Shown: positions 17,170 through 26,075, counted from the stretch's first letter. The stretch is DNA of 64,000 nucleotides from Micromonospora cathayae (GCF_028993575.1 NZ_CP118615.1:5299001-5363000); one strand, 5' to 3'. Numbers and translations: made by a program. The notes: generated from the sequence alone by a model not told the origin.

Positions 17170-18434
17170 ACGGGTGCCTCCACGGGGTCGGGTGCCGGCG
17201 GATCGCCGACCGGGTCGGTGACGGTGGGGACGCCGGCCTCGACCACGGTCCGTCCACCGAGGAGCAGCGTGATCGGCTCCCGGCCCGACCCGTCCACGAC
17301 GAGCAGGTCGGCCCGGCCGCCCGGGGTGACGGTGCCGACGCCGGTCAGGCCGAGTCGGCGCGCGGCGTTGCCGGCGAACACGGCGGCCAGCAGGTGCGGT
17401 GGCGCGACCCGGTCGGCCAGGCAGTGCCGCAGCACGTCCAGCAGCAGCACCGGCCGGTGCGGGACGAGCGCACCGTCGTGCGGGTGCGCTCCCCCGGCGT
17501 CGGAGGTCACCGTCACCTGCTCCACCGGCACCCGGTCGAGGAGCTCGGCGACCGCCCGGTGCGGGGGCACCGCCCCCGGGAAGTAGTCCGGGCGGATGCA
17601 GGCGGTGACATCGACACCGACCCCGGCGTGGGCCAGGTCGATGGCGGCGGCGAGCACGTCGGGGTTCCAGTTGACGTGGGTGACGGTGACCATCGCGGCC
17701 GGTACCAGCCCGTCGGCGACCGCCCGGGCGACCAGGTCGACGCCGCGCCGGTCCGGGCCGAGGTGCAGGTGCAGCACGGGCGGTTTCCCGCCGGTCCGGC
17801 TGCCCCGGGCCACCGCGCCGGCCAGCCGGCGCAGTTCGTCGACGGTGCCGACCGCGCCGACCTCGCCGACGGCGGCCTTGACCCCGCGCACCTCGTCGAA
17901 CAGCGCCAGGTCACGGCGGACGTCGCCGGTGAGGGTGGCCGGCGGGTGTCCGATCTCGCCGGTGAACAGGTACCCGGTCAGTCCCTGGGCGCGCAGCGCC
18001 CGGACCCGGGCCAGCAGCGCCTCGTGGGTGCGGACCACGGTGTCGTGGCCCAGGCAGCCGACCACGGTGCCGATGCCGGCGGTGGTGTACTGCTCGAACC
18101 GGATCGGCAGGTTCTGGGTGTGCGGGCCACCGCCGCCCCCGCCGCCGGTCGGGTGGGAGTGCTGGTCGACCAGGGCGGGCAGCACCAGCCGGCCGGCCAG
18201 GTCGACCTCGGTCACCGGTACGCCGGGCAGCCGCACCCCGGGCAGGTCGGCGTCGACCGCCACCACCTGCGCGCCGACGACCAGCACGTCCCGGACGGCG
18301 GTGCCGGTGGGGCCGGCGACCCGGCCGCCGCGCAGCAGCAGCGCCCGGACCGGGTCGGTGCTCTCCGCCCGGGACGCCGACGCGGTGGCGGGGCCGGTGC
18401 CCCGGCCACCCGCCGGGTCAGAGCTGGGGGACAC
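17166..18434 (-). CDS. Isoaspartyl-dipeptidase-like amidohydrolase
   Basis: A 422-aa amidohydrolase-superfamily enzyme. The metal-binding HxH is in LVDQHSHPTGGGGGGG (residues 88-103), very like the loop of isoaspartyl dipeptidase IadA. Later ligands are in HLHLGPD, THVNWNP and TSDAGGAHP, and the end NAARRLGLTGVGTVTPGGRADLLV is typical of the superfamily. The GTG start at 18434 overlaps the Rieske gene by 17 nt and has only a weak ribosome site, so the first 25 low-complexity residues are uncertain. It likely opens a cyclic amide or cleaves a beta-aspartyl-type bond. Confidence 0.85.
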   Translation of the reverse strand: MSPSSDPAGGRGTGPATASASRAESTDPVRALLLRGGRVAGPTGTAVRDVLVVGAQVVAVDADLPGVRLPGVPVTEVDLAGRLVLPALVDQHSHPTGGGGGGGPHTQNLPIRFEQYTTAGIGTVVGCLGHDTVVRTHEALLARVRALRAQGLTGYLFTGEIGHPPATLTGDVRRDLALFDEVRGVKAAVGEVGAVGTVDELRRLAGAVARGSRTGGKPPVLHLHLGPDRRGVDLVARAVADGLVPAAMVTVTHVNWNPDVLAAAIDLAHAGVGVDVTACIRPDYFPGAVPPHRAVAELLDRVPVEQVTVTSDAGGAHPHDGALVPHRPVLLLDVLRHCLADRVAPPHLLAAVFAGNAARRLGLTGVGTVTPGGRADLLVVDGSGREPITLLLGGRTVVEAGVPTVTDPVGDPPAPDPVEAPV

Positions 18435-19458
18435 CGAGCCGCTCCATCAGTTTCTGGAACTCCACCAGCGGGACGTCCTCCGGGCGCAGGTACAGGATGA
18501 CCTGGGCGCGCAGCGGCGGCAGCAGCCACGGTTGCTGGCTCTCCACGATCTCGCGGTCCTGTTCCTTGATGCCGAGGTTGAACTCCTCCCACAGCTGGTC
18601 GTGGGCGGGGTCGCGGTCGTAGGTGCGGGAGAGCTGGGTGAACGAGATGGTCCGGTCGTGGGAGACCGGCTGGTACACGTTCCAGGTCACCGAGACCCCG
18701 GCGGCGGAGTGGATGACGTTCTTCATGGAGTTGACCGTGGCGACGTTGTGGAACTCCACGTCGACGGTCCGGACGGCGGTGGCCCGGTCGCCGCCCTCGG
18801 CGACCATCGGGCTCTCCGGCATGCTGGTCCGGTACCGGGAGGTGAGCACGCCGTCGGCGGAGACCGCGACCGGCTGCTCCCCCAGCCGCTGCGGCAGCAG
18901 GGGCTGCCCGGCCACGCCGAGCACGTCCGGGTGCACCCAGGAGAAGTGCGTGTCGTCGAGGGCGGCCATCACCAGCCGGGGCACGCTGGCCCGCCACTCG
19001 GCGTGCCGCACCAGCTCGTTCTTGTGGAACTCGGGGTCGTCGTACTCCGGGTACGGCGGCAGGTCGCCCTGGGGTTCGTCGGCCAGGCAGACCCAGATCA
19101 GCCCGTACCTCTCCTGGCTGTGCAGCCGCCGGACCCGGGCCTGGGCGGGGATCTTCCCGTCGCCGCGCAGCGGGATCTCCACGCAGCGGCCGGTCTTGTC
19201 GTACTGCCAGCCGTGGTAGCGGCAGCGCAGCACCCGGCCGTCGACGACGTCGCCGAGGGACAGCGCCGCGCCGAGGTGGCGGCACACGTCGGGGAAGGCG
19301 GCGACCTCGCCGTCGAGCCGGGTCAGGGAGATCGCCTCGTCGAGCAGGACGACGCGGACCGGGCGGTCGGTGAGGTCGGCCGACCGCAGGACGGGGTGCC
19401 AGAACGGCCGCATGGCGGACAGGTAGCCGGCGACGGCTTCCGGTGAGGGACTGGACAT
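18418..19458 (-). CDS. Rieske non-heme iron oxygenase, alpha-subunit type
   Basis: A 346-aa ring-hydroxylating or demethylating oxygenase. The Rieske [2Fe-2S] ligands are C59-x-H61 and C79-x2-H82 (VCRHLG...RCRYHGWQYD). The catalytic mononuclear iron site is in LDDTHFSWVH with H171 and H176 and the bridging D168. ATG 19458 has GGAG 7 nt upstream; a longer upstream reading frame is antisense noise. It needs a ferredoxin and a reductase, and both are encoded in this block (25549-25890 and 11135-12574). Single-subunit relatives demethylate methoxy- or N-methyl compounds or hydroxylate rings, so the substrate is open. Confidence 0.94.
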   Translation of the reverse strand: MSSPSPEAVAGYLSAMRPFWHPVLRSADLTDRPVRVVLLDEAISLTRLDGEVAAFPDVCRHLGAALSLGDVVDGRVLRCRYHGWQYDKTGRCVEIPLRGDGKIPAQARVRRLHSQERYGLIWVCLADEPQGDLPPYPEYDDPEFHKNELVRHAEWRASVPRLVMAALDDTHFSWVHPDVLGVAGQPLLPQRLGEQPVAVSADGVLTSRYRTSMPESPMVAEGGDRATAVRTVDVEFHNVATVNSMKNVIHSAAGVSVTWNVYQPVSHDRTISFTQLSRTYDRDPAHDQLWEEFNLGIKEQDREIVESQQPWLLPPLRAQVILYLRPEDVPLVEFQKLMERLGVPQL

Positions 19459-19480
19459 GCTCGGACTCCGTGGGTGGCGG

Positions 19481-20713
19481 TCAGGCGGCGGACGTGGTCG
19501 GGGCGTCGTCGAGGGACTGTTGCCAGGTCGAGACGGTGCCGTCGAGGACGTCGGCGACGGCGACCTCGGCGCGGGCCGCCGACGACTCGAGCAGGGCGAT
19601 GGCGGCGGCGAGGGCCCGGATGGCCTCGGGCGCGCCGGTCTCCGGCGGGACGCCGGTGCGGACCGCGCGGGCGAAGTCGACGATCTCGTGGGCGATGCCG
19701 TACCGGACCGGGTCGGCCACGTCGACGGTGAGGTCGGCCGGGTTCCAGGTGCCGGTCGGGAAGAGCCGGTCCCGGACCTCGGCGGGCAGGTCGGCGACCC
19801 ACCGGCGGACCCGGTCGTCGAGGGGTTCGCGGACCCCGTGGTCGGTGGTGAGCCAGCCGCCCTGCCAGTTCTCCCAGCAGGTGGAGGTGAGGCTGCCGGC
19901 GGAACCGACCAGCAGCCGGTTGCCGACCACCTCGCCGTGGCCGGCCATGGTGAGGGTGAGCTGGGCGTGTACCCCGCCGGCGAACGACACCCGGCCGAGG
20001 CAGGTGTCCTCGCTGGTGACCGGCGTCCGCCGGCCGTCGGCGTGGACGATCTCCGGTTCGTAGGTGTGCACGGTGGCGTCGACGGTGACCGCCGGGCCGA
20101 ACCAGTACTGGAGCAGGTCCATCTCGTGCACGCCCATCTCCAGCGCGACCAGCGAGCCGGACCGGGTGCGGTCGCGGTACCACTCGCCGCCGCCCTCGGG
20201 ATGCAGCAGGGCCGCCGGCAGGGACAGCTGTGCGGTGGTGAAGTACGGGGTGCCCAGCGCACCGGCGGCGAGCAGGCCCCGGACCGCCCGGTTGCCGGCC
20301 ACCCGGCGGAAGTTCTCGGCGACGGCGAGGACCCGGCCGGCCCGGCCGGCCGCGGCGGCCATCGTGCGGGCGGCGGCGACGGTCAACGCGATCGGCTTCT
20401 CCACCAGCACGTGGTGGCCCTGCGCGAAGGCCCGGACCGTCAGCGGGGCGTGCAGGTGCGTCGGTACCGCGATGTCGACGGCGTCGACGTCCGGCCGGTC
20501 GGCCAGGTCCGCCAGGTCGGCGACGGCGGGCAGGGTCTCGCCGGTCAGGTCCCGGTAGGCGGCGACGGCGGCGGCCCGGCGGCCCGGGTCGCCGTCGCAG
20601 ACGGCGGTGAGCCGGACGTCGGGGTTGCCGGCGGCGTGCAGCGCGGCGTACGCCCGCAGGTGGCGCAGGCCCATGCCGCCGCAGCCGACCAGGGCGACGG
20701 TCACCGGGTTCAT
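19481..20713 (-). CDS. Gfo/Idh/MocA family oxidoreductase
   Basis: A 410-aa NAD(P)-dependent dehydrogenase. The Rossmann loop is ALVGCGGMGLRHLRAY (7-22) and the catalytic EKP is residues 105-107 (HVLVEKPIAL). The C-terminal alpha/beta domain contains MGVHEMDLLQYWFG, with the conserved H/D pair of the family. ATG 20713 overlaps the stop of the ABC ATPase gene (ATGA). It most likely oxidises a sugar- or cyclitol-like or hydroxy-acid intermediate of the imported substrate. Confidence 0.92.
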   Translation of the reverse strand: MNPVTVALVGCGGMGLRHLRAYAALHAAGNPDVRLTAVCDGDPGRRAAAVAAYRDLTGETLPAVADLADLADRPDVDAVDIAVPTHLHAPLTVRAFAQGHHVLVEKPIALTVAAARTMAAAAGRAGRVLAVAENFRRVAGNRAVRGLLAAGALGTPYFTTAQLSLPAALLHPEGGGEWYRDRTRSGSLVALEMGVHEMDLLQYWFGPAVTVDATVHTYEPEIVHADGRRTPVTSEDTCLGRVSFAGGVHAQLTLTMAGHGEVVGNRLLVGSAGSLTSTCWENWQGGWLTTDHGVREPLDDRVRRWVADLPAEVRDRLFPTGTWNPADLTVDVADPVRYGIAHEIVDFARAVRTGVPPETGAPEAIRALAAAIALLESSAARAEVAVADVLDGTVSTWQQSLDDAPTTSAA

Positions 20714-21480
20714 CGGGGCTCCGCCTTCCGGGCGTCGGGGTTCGGGGGCGCGCCGAGGTCGGCGTGTCCACCGAGGTAGGTGGCTTCGATCCGGGGGTCG
20801 CGGGCGAGTTCCCGCCCGGTGCCGCTGAGCACGATCCGGCCGAGTTCGAGCACGTGGGCGCGGTCGGCGATGCGCAGCGCCTCGCGGATGTTCTGCTCCA
20901 CCAGCAGCACCGCCGTGCCGTCGCGGGCCAGCCGCCGGGCGGTGGAGAGGATCTCGTGGGACATCCGGGGGGACAGCCCGAGCGACGGTTCGTCCAGGGC
21001 CAGCACCTGCGGCCGGGTGACCAGGGCCCGGCCGACGGCGAGCATCTGCTGCTCGCCACCGGAGAGGGTGCCGGCGAGCTGGTGGCTGCGCTGCCCGAGG
21101 ATCGGGAAGAGCTGGTACACCTCGTCGATCCGGGTCCGGATCTCGGCCGGTCGGCGGCGCATGCTGTAGCCGCCGAGCCGGAGGTTCTCGGCGACGGTCA
21201 TCGAGCCGAACACCCGGCGGCCCTCGGGGACGTGCCGCAGGCCGAGTCCGACGACCTGGTGGGCGGCCATCCCGGTGAGGTCGTGCCGGCCCAGCCGGAT
21301 GGTGCCCCGGAACGGCCGGATCAGCCCGGAGACCGCCTTCATGATGGTGGTCTTGCCGGCGCCGTTCGGCCCGAGCAGGGCCACCACCTCGCCGGCCCGC
21401 AGGTCGAAGCTGACGTCGTGGACCACCTCGAGGTCGCGGTAGCCCAGGTGCAGGCCCTGCGCGGACAGCAGCGGGCTCAT
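20710..21480 (-). CDS. Branched-chain-type ABC transporter ATPase, LivF-like
   Basis: A 256-aa ATPase with Walker A GPNGAGKTT, the ABC signature LSGGEQQML and Walker B VLALDEPS. The beginning LLSAQGLHLGYRDLEVVHDVSFDL and the segment RHVPEGRRVFGSMTVAENL are characteristic of LivF. ATG 21480 overlaps the fused LivM-LivG stop (ATGA). It supplies the second nucleotide-binding domain of the importer encoded by 20710-25540. Confidence 0.95.
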   Translation of the reverse strand: MSPLLSAQGLHLGYRDLEVVHDVSFDLRAGEVVALLGPNGAGKTTIMKAVSGLIRPFRGTIRLGRHDLTGMAAHQVVGLGLRHVPEGRRVFGSMTVAENLRLGGYSMRRRPAEIRTRIDEVYQLFPILGQRSHQLAGTLSGGEQQMLAVGRALVTRPQVLALDEPSLGLSPRMSHEILSTARRLARDGTAVLLVEQNIREALRIADRAHVLELGRIVLSGTGRELARDPRIEATYLGGHADLGAPPNPDARKAEPR

Positions 21481-23393
21481 CGCTGCGGCTCCTCGTCGTC
21501 GTCGGTGCGGTGCCCGAGGTACGCCTCGATCACCTCGGGGAGGGCGAGGACCTCGGCGGGGGTGCCGGTGGCGAGCACCCGGCCCTGGTCCAGCACCACC
21601 ACCTCGTCGGCGGCGGCGGTGACCAGCGGCATGTCGTGTTCGATCAGCAGGACGGCGACGCCGGTGGCGGCGACGGCCCGTAGCAGCCGGGTCAGTTCGG
21701 CCTTCTCGGCCGGGTTCATGCCGGCGGCCGGTTCGTCGAGGATCAGCAGGCTCGGCTCCATGATCATGGCGCGGGCGAGTTCGACCCGGCGGCGGTCGGC
21801 GTAGGAGAGTTCACCGGGTCGGCGGGCGGCGGCGTCGGTGAGGCCGACCCGGTCGAGCTGGTGCCAGGCCCGTACGGCGGCGGCGAAGTCGCGGCGGCGG
21901 ACCTGCCGGGGGGCGAACAGCGCGTGCCGCAGCCCGAGGTCGGCGGTGGAGTACGCGGCGACGGTGACGTTGTCCAGCACGGTCATCTGGTCGATCAGCC
22001 GGGTGCTCTGGAAGCTGCGGGCCACGCCCAGCCGGGCGATCCGGTGCGGGGTGAGCCGGGTGACGTCCCGGCCGCGCAGCTCCACCCGGCCGCTGGTGGC
22101 CCGGTGCACGCCGGTGATCGCGTTGACCAGGGTGGACTTGCCGGCCCCGTTGGGCCCGATGATGCCGACGATCCGGCCGGCGGGCACGGTGAGGTTGACG
22201 TCGTCCAGCGCGACCAGCCCGGCGAACCGCTTGGTGACCCCGGTGACCCGCAGCAGCGGCGGCTCGTCGACGGTCGTCGGGGTGCCGGCGGCGCTGGTGG
22301 TCGGGGTGCCGGCGGCGCTGGCCGGGGCCGCCGTGGGCGGGGCCTTCAGGCTGGCCGAGACGTTCGCGCTGGCCGGGGCCGGCGTGGACGGAGTCTTCGC
22401 CCTGGCCGCGGCCAGGGCGGCGGCGGACGGGATGACGGACCGTTCCGGCACCAGGCCCTTGGGGCGGATCTCGATCAGGGCGATGACCGCGACCGAGAAG
22501 ACCAGCAGCCGGTAGTCCTGGATCGACCGGAGCACCTCCGGCAGCGCGACGAAGACCAGGGACGCGCCGAGCACGCCCACCGTGCTGCCCAGTCCACCGA
22601 GGACGACCACCATGATGAGCTGGACCGAGAGCATCAGCTCGAAGTTGGTGGGGTCGATCGCCACCGACCGGGCCGCGAAGATCGACCCGGCCAGCGCGCC
22701 GACCGCGCCGCCGGCCACGTACGCGCCGATCTTCAGGCGGAGGGTGGGCAGACCGACCGACTCGGTGACGAAGTCGTCGTCGCGGATGGCCCGCCAGGCC
22801 CGGCCGATGTGCGAGCGCCCGAGCCGGTTGACGATCACCACCGCGACCGCGAGCAGGACGAAGGCCAGCAGCGCCTGGCGGATCGGGCTGTGGAAGGTGA
22901 ACCCGAACAGTTCCGGGATGGGCAGCGGGTACAGGCCCCGGCTCGCCCCGACGTAGTCCCAGTTGTTGGCGACGGTGCGGACCAGTTCGCCGAAGCCGAT
23001 GGTGACGATGGCCAGGTAGTCGGGGCGCAGCCGCAGGGTGGGGTAGCCGATGATCACCCCGGCCAGGCCGGTGACCGCGATGGCGATCGGGATGGAGACG
23101 AAGAAGTCCAGCCCGAGGTGCACCCCGCAGATCGCCGAGGTGTACGCGCCGATGGCGAAGAACGCGGCGTAGCCCATGTCGAGCAGGCCGGCGTAGCCCA
23201 TCACCACGTTCAGGCCGAGGCCGAGCACGGCGTACGTGGCGACCCCGATGGCGACGGTGGTGACGTAGTCCGAGCCGTACGCGTTGAGCAGCGCGACCCC
23301 GGCCAGCGCCAGGCCGAGCACGGCCACCACCGAGGTGGGCCAGGTGGTCGCGACGTGCTGCCGCGACCGTTCCAGGGAGTTGGTCGGTGTCAT
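21477..23393 (-). CDS. Fused ABC permease-ATPase, LivM-LivG
   Basis: A 638-aa fusion. The first ~320 residues are a LivM-type permease with about nine hydrophobic segments and the hallmark GYAGLLDMGYAAFFAIGAY and IGFGELVRTVANNWDYVG. A Pro/Ala/Thr-rich linker of roughly 60 residues follows. The last ~255 residues are a LivG ATPase with Walker A GPNGAGKSTLVN, a signature region LSYADRRRVELARAM and Walker B LLILDEPAAGMNP. The ABC signature is LSYADRR where other families have LSGGQ, as usual for LivG. Start ATG 23393 overlaps the LivH stop by one base (TGATG). Confidence 0.95.
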   Translation of the reverse strand: MTPTNSLERSRQHVATTWPTSVVAVLGLALAGVALLNAYGSDYVTTVAIGVATYAVLGLGLNVVMGYAGLLDMGYAAFFAIGAYTSAICGVHLGLDFFVSIPIAIAVTGLAGVIIGYPTLRLRPDYLAIVTIGFGELVRTVANNWDYVGASRGLYPLPIPELFGFTFHSPIRQALLAFVLLAVAVVIVNRLGRSHIGRAWRAIRDDDFVTESVGLPTLRLKIGAYVAGGAVGALAGSIFAARSVAIDPTNFELMLSVQLIMVVVLGGLGSTVGVLGASLVFVALPEVLRSIQDYRLLVFSVAVIALIEIRPKGLVPERSVIPSAAALAAARAKTPSTPAPASANVSASLKAPPTAAPASAAGTPTTSAAGTPTTVDEPPLLRVTGVTKRFAGLVALDDVNLTVPAGRIVGIIGPNGAGKSTLVNAITGVHRATSGRVELRGRDVTRLTPHRIARLGVARSFQSTRLIDQMTVLDNVTVAAYSTADLGLRHALFAPRQVRRRDFAAAVRAWHQLDRVGLTDAAARRPGELSYADRRRVELARAMIMEPSLLILDEPAAGMNPAEKAELTRLLRAVAATGVAVLLIEHDMPLVTAAADEVVVLDQGRVLATGTPAEVLALPEVIEAYLGHRTDDDEEPQR

Positions 23394-24295
23394 CAGGCCC
23401 GCACCGCCACCCGCTCGCCGAGCAGCCCCTGGGGCCGCAGGTAGAGCACGAGGATGAGCGCGCCGAAGATGAACGCGTCGGACCAGGCGCCGGCCAGGTA
23501 GCCCTGCACGACGGCTTCCAGGACCCCGATGACGAGTCCGCCCAGGACGGCGCCGCCGATGTTGCCGATGCCGCCGACCACGGCCGCGGTGAACGCCTTG
23601 AGGCCGAGCATGAAGCCCATGTCGAAGGAGATCCGGCCGTAGTAGACGCCGGACAGCACGCCGGTCACCGCCGCCAGCGCGGCCCCGATGGCGAACGCGG
23701 CGGCGATCAGCACGGTGACGTTGACGCCCATCAGCCGGGCGGCGTCATGGTCGATGGCCAGGGCGCGCATGGCCGCGCCGGTCATGGTCCGCTGGGCGAA
23801 CCAGATCATCACCACCATGAGCGCGCCGGCCAGTCCGATCACCACGAGGTCCATGCCGGCGAAGCTCACCCCGGCGACGGTGATGGTCTCGGTGGCCAGC
23901 GGGTAGTTGGGGTACGACCGTTCCCGCGCCCCGAAGACGATCTTGATGATCTCCTGGAGGGCGAACGCCACGCTCAACGTCACCAGCAGGAACCCGAGGG
24001 TGGACCGGCCGATCAGCCGGGCGTACAGGAAGCGGAGCAGGGTCAGCGAGAGCAGGGCGGTACCGGCGATGGAAACACCCGCGGCGACCGCGATCCCCAG
24101 CAGCGTCGGCATCCGCTGGACCCAGGACTGTTCCAGCATCACCCAGCCGATGAAGGAGGCCACCATGACCAGGTCCCCGTGGGCGAAGTTGATCAGGCGC
24201 ACGATCCCGTACACCATCGTGTAGCCCAACGCGACGAGCGCGTAGAACGAGCCGACGGTGAAGCCGATGATCAGTACCTGCGCGAGTGTTTCCAT
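23393..24295 (-). CDS. Branched-chain-type ABC permease, LivH-like
   Basis: A 300-aa inner-membrane permease with about eight transmembrane helices. LivH hallmarks are FYALVALGYTMVYGIVRLINFAHGDL near the N-terminus and GLKAFTAAVVGGIGNIGGAVLGG in the second half. ATG 24295 follows the lipoprotein gene by 21 nt. It forms the heterodimeric channel with the LivM part of the next gene. Family substrates include branched-chain amino acids, urea, amides and aromatic acids, so the name does not fix the substrate. Confidence 0.95.
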   Translation of the reverse strand: METLAQVLIIGFTVGSFYALVALGYTMVYGIVRLINFAHGDLVMVASFIGWVMLEQSWVQRMPTLLGIAVAAGVSIAGTALLSLTLLRFLYARLIGRSTLGFLLVTLSVAFALQEIIKIVFGARERSYPNYPLATETITVAGVSFAGMDLVVIGLAGALMVVMIWFAQRTMTGAAMRALAIDHDAARLMGVNVTVLIAAAFAIGAALAAVTGVLSGVYYGRISFDMGFMLGLKAFTAAVVGGIGNIGGAVLGGLVIGVLEAVVQGYLAGAWSDAFIFGALILVLYLRPQGLLGERVAVRA

Positions 24296-24316
24296 CGGTA
24301 CGGTTCCGCCTCCGCC

Positions 24317-25540
24317 TCAGCTACCGACCGCGGCCCAGCCGCCGTCCGGCGCGAACTGGAACACCGGGCCGAAGGTGGTGTCGTCCTTGGCGCGGACGGC
24401 GAGGAACGGGAACGCCTTGCGGTCGCCCCGGTCGTCGAAGGAGATCTGACCGGTGATCCCCTCGAAGGACAGTGCCCGCAGCCGCTTGTTCAGCGCCTCG
24501 GTGGACAGGTCGTCCGGGTTCTCCTTCAGCGCGGCGACCAGACCCTCGGTGGCGTCGTACTGGAAGACGTCGTACTGCGCCGGCTCGGCGTTGTACGCCT
24601 TGCGGTACGCCTCCCGGAACGCGGTGGCCTTGGCGTTGTCCAGCAGCGAGGCGGTCGGGTACGACACGATGCTGAACCGCTCGTCCCGGGCGGCCTCCGG
24701 CGACGACTTGATCACGCTGAGGTCGATCGACGACGCCCCGCCGACGATCTGGTACGGCTGGTTGAGCGACTTCCACTGCTTGGCGAGGACGCCGAACTCC
24801 GGGTAGAAGCCGGTGTAGAGCAGGGTGTCCGCGCCGGTGGTGCGGACCCGCTCCAGGGCCGCCCGGTAGTCGTTCTGGCCGGGCTGGATCGAGTCGTTGT
24901 AGACGATCTGGGTGCCGCCGGCGGTCTTGACGTTCTTCTCGACGTTCTGCGCGACCGACCGGGAGAACTCGGTGTTGTCGTTCATGATCGCGAGCTTGGT
25001 GCTCTTGAGCTGGTCGATCACGTACGTGGTGAGGACCGGGGCCTCCTGGTCGTCCCGGCCGATGTACCGGGTGATGTTCGGGTACCCGGCGTCGGTGACC
25101 TTCGGGTTGCTGGAGACCGCGACCACGAACGGCAGGTCGCCGTTGCGGTGGAACAGCTCGATCGCCGGCAGGGTGGCCGACGAGCAGAACCCGCCGACGA
25201 TCGCGACGACCTTGTCGTTGACGAGCTTCTGGGCCGCCTGGGTGCCGGCCTGCGCCTCGCAGGCGTCGTCGGCGATGACCAGCTCGATCTGCCGGCCGCC
25301 GATGCCGCCCTCGGCGTTGACCTTGTCGACCACGAGCCGGGTGGCCCGGACCATCCCCTCACCGTCGGCGGAGACGCTGCCGCTGGTCGGGGCGAGGACG
25401 CCGATCCTGATCGGCCCGTCGCCCCCGCTCTCCGCCTCGGCGCCCTGACAGGCGGCGAGGGCGAGCAACGGCAGGGTCGCGGTGACCACGACGGCCCGCC
25501 GACCGAGGCCGGTACCCGTCGATCGAAGTTTCCTGATCAT
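24317..25540 (-). CDS. ABC transporter substrate-binding lipoprotein, LivK-like
   Basis: A 407-aa periplasmic-binding-fold type I protein. Basic MIRKLRSTGTGLGRR, a hydrophobic core and the lipobox LAAC place the lipid-anchored cysteine at C31. The mature part begins IRIGVLAPTSGSVSADGEGM and contains the usual GGFCSSATLPAIELFHRN and RYIGRDDQEAPVLTTYV. ATG 25540 has GAGGAG 4 nt upstream; the frame is open farther upstream but only as antisense noise across the ferredoxin gene. It captures the nutrient outside the cell for the LivHMGF importer. It is 8 nt from the ferredoxin stop, in one operon. Confidence 0.95.
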   Translation of the reverse strand: MIRKLRSTGTGLGRRAVVVTATLPLLALAACQGAEAESGGDGPIRIGVLAPTSGSVSADGEGMVRATRLVVDKVNAEGGIGGRQIELVIADDACEAQAGTQAAQKLVNDKVVAIVGGFCSSATLPAIELFHRNGDLPFVVAVSSNPKVTDAGYPNITRYIGRDDQEAPVLTTYVIDQLKSTKLAIMNDNTEFSRSVAQNVEKNVKTAGGTQIVYNDSIQPGQNDYRAALERVRTTGADTLLYTGFYPEFGVLAKQWKSLNQPYQIVGGASSIDLSVIKSSPEAARDERFSIVSYPTASLLDNAKATAFREAYRKAYNAEPAQYDVFQYDATEGLVAALKENPDDLSTEALNKRLRALSFEGITGQISFDDRGDRKAFPFLAVRAKDDTTFGPVFQFAPDGGWAAVGS

Positions 25541-25548
25541 GACTCTCC

Positions 25549-25890
25549 TCAGTGCGCGCGTGGATGAGCACGTACGAGCTCGGTGTCGCCGCTGATCGCT
25601 CCGATCGCGGCGGCCTCCCCCGGTGAACCGAGTGGCCGGTCCCGGCCCGGCAGCACGTCCTCGAAGAAACGGCGGTTGTCGGATGCGAATTCGGCCCCGG
25701 GCCCGGAGACGTCCTCGAGACGTACCACCGCTCCCGTCGGGCATTCCGTCATGCATGCACCACAGTCGATGCATTCATCGGGTTGGATGTAGAGCTTGCG
25801 GGCGCCCTCGTAGATGCAGTCGACCGGGCACACCGCGACGCACGAACGATCCCGCACGTCGATGCACGGGGCACCGATGGCGTATGTCAC
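25549..25890 (-). CDS. 7Fe ferredoxin [3Fe-4S][4Fe-4S]
   Basis: A 113-aa ferredoxin. Cysteines lie at 9, 17, 21 and 25, then 40, 43, 46 and 50. C9, C17 and C50 fit a [3Fe-4S] cluster and C21, C40, C43, C46 a [4Fe-4S] cluster, the same spacing as Azotobacter ferredoxin I, with the fourth first-cluster cysteine replaced by valine. GTG 25890 follows GGGAGG by 7 nt and gives the canonical MTYAIGAPCID start. As first gene of the run ending with the Rieske oxygenase and hydrolases, it is likely the oxygenase's electron donor. The C-terminal ~45 residues (from VRLEDVSG) have no cysteine. Confidence 0.95.
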   Translation of the reverse strand: MTYAIGAPCIDVRDRSCVAVCPVDCIYEGARKLYIQPDECIDCGACMTECPTGAVVRLEDVSGPGAEFASDNRRFFEDVLPGRDRPLGSPGEAAAIGAISGDTELVRAHPRAH

Positions 25891-25938
25891 GGACCCACCT
25901 CCCGACTCGTCCGCAGCCGGATCGGGCTGGGTTGGAGA

Positions 25939-25948
25939 TTGGATCCAA
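25939..25948. promoter_or_regulatory. TTGGATCCAA palindrome upstream of the ferredoxin operon
   Basis: A perfect 10-bp palindrome 49 nt before the ferredoxin GTG, in the usual position for a repressor site. It shares the core TTGGATCCA with the near-palindrome in the gntR/mmgE divergent promoter. Other GGATCC words I found in the window are inside genes and lack the flanking TT...AA. Confidence 0.6.
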
Positions 25949-26075
25949 GATGCACGAGCCACAACCGGGTGTCAACACTCCGTTCGGCGGCATCCCACCA
26001 GGTAGCGGCGGGTTTTACCGCCCGGAAACAGCCGCTGCGCCACTCCGGGGCTGCCGCCCGGCGACGTTCGTCGGG

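Noticed and set aside
18418..20262. A 614-codon version of the Rieske oxygenase extending far upstream
   Set aside because: The extra 268 residues are an out-of-frame reading of the Gfo/Idh/MocA gene; the ATG at 19458 has a ribosome site and gives normal length.
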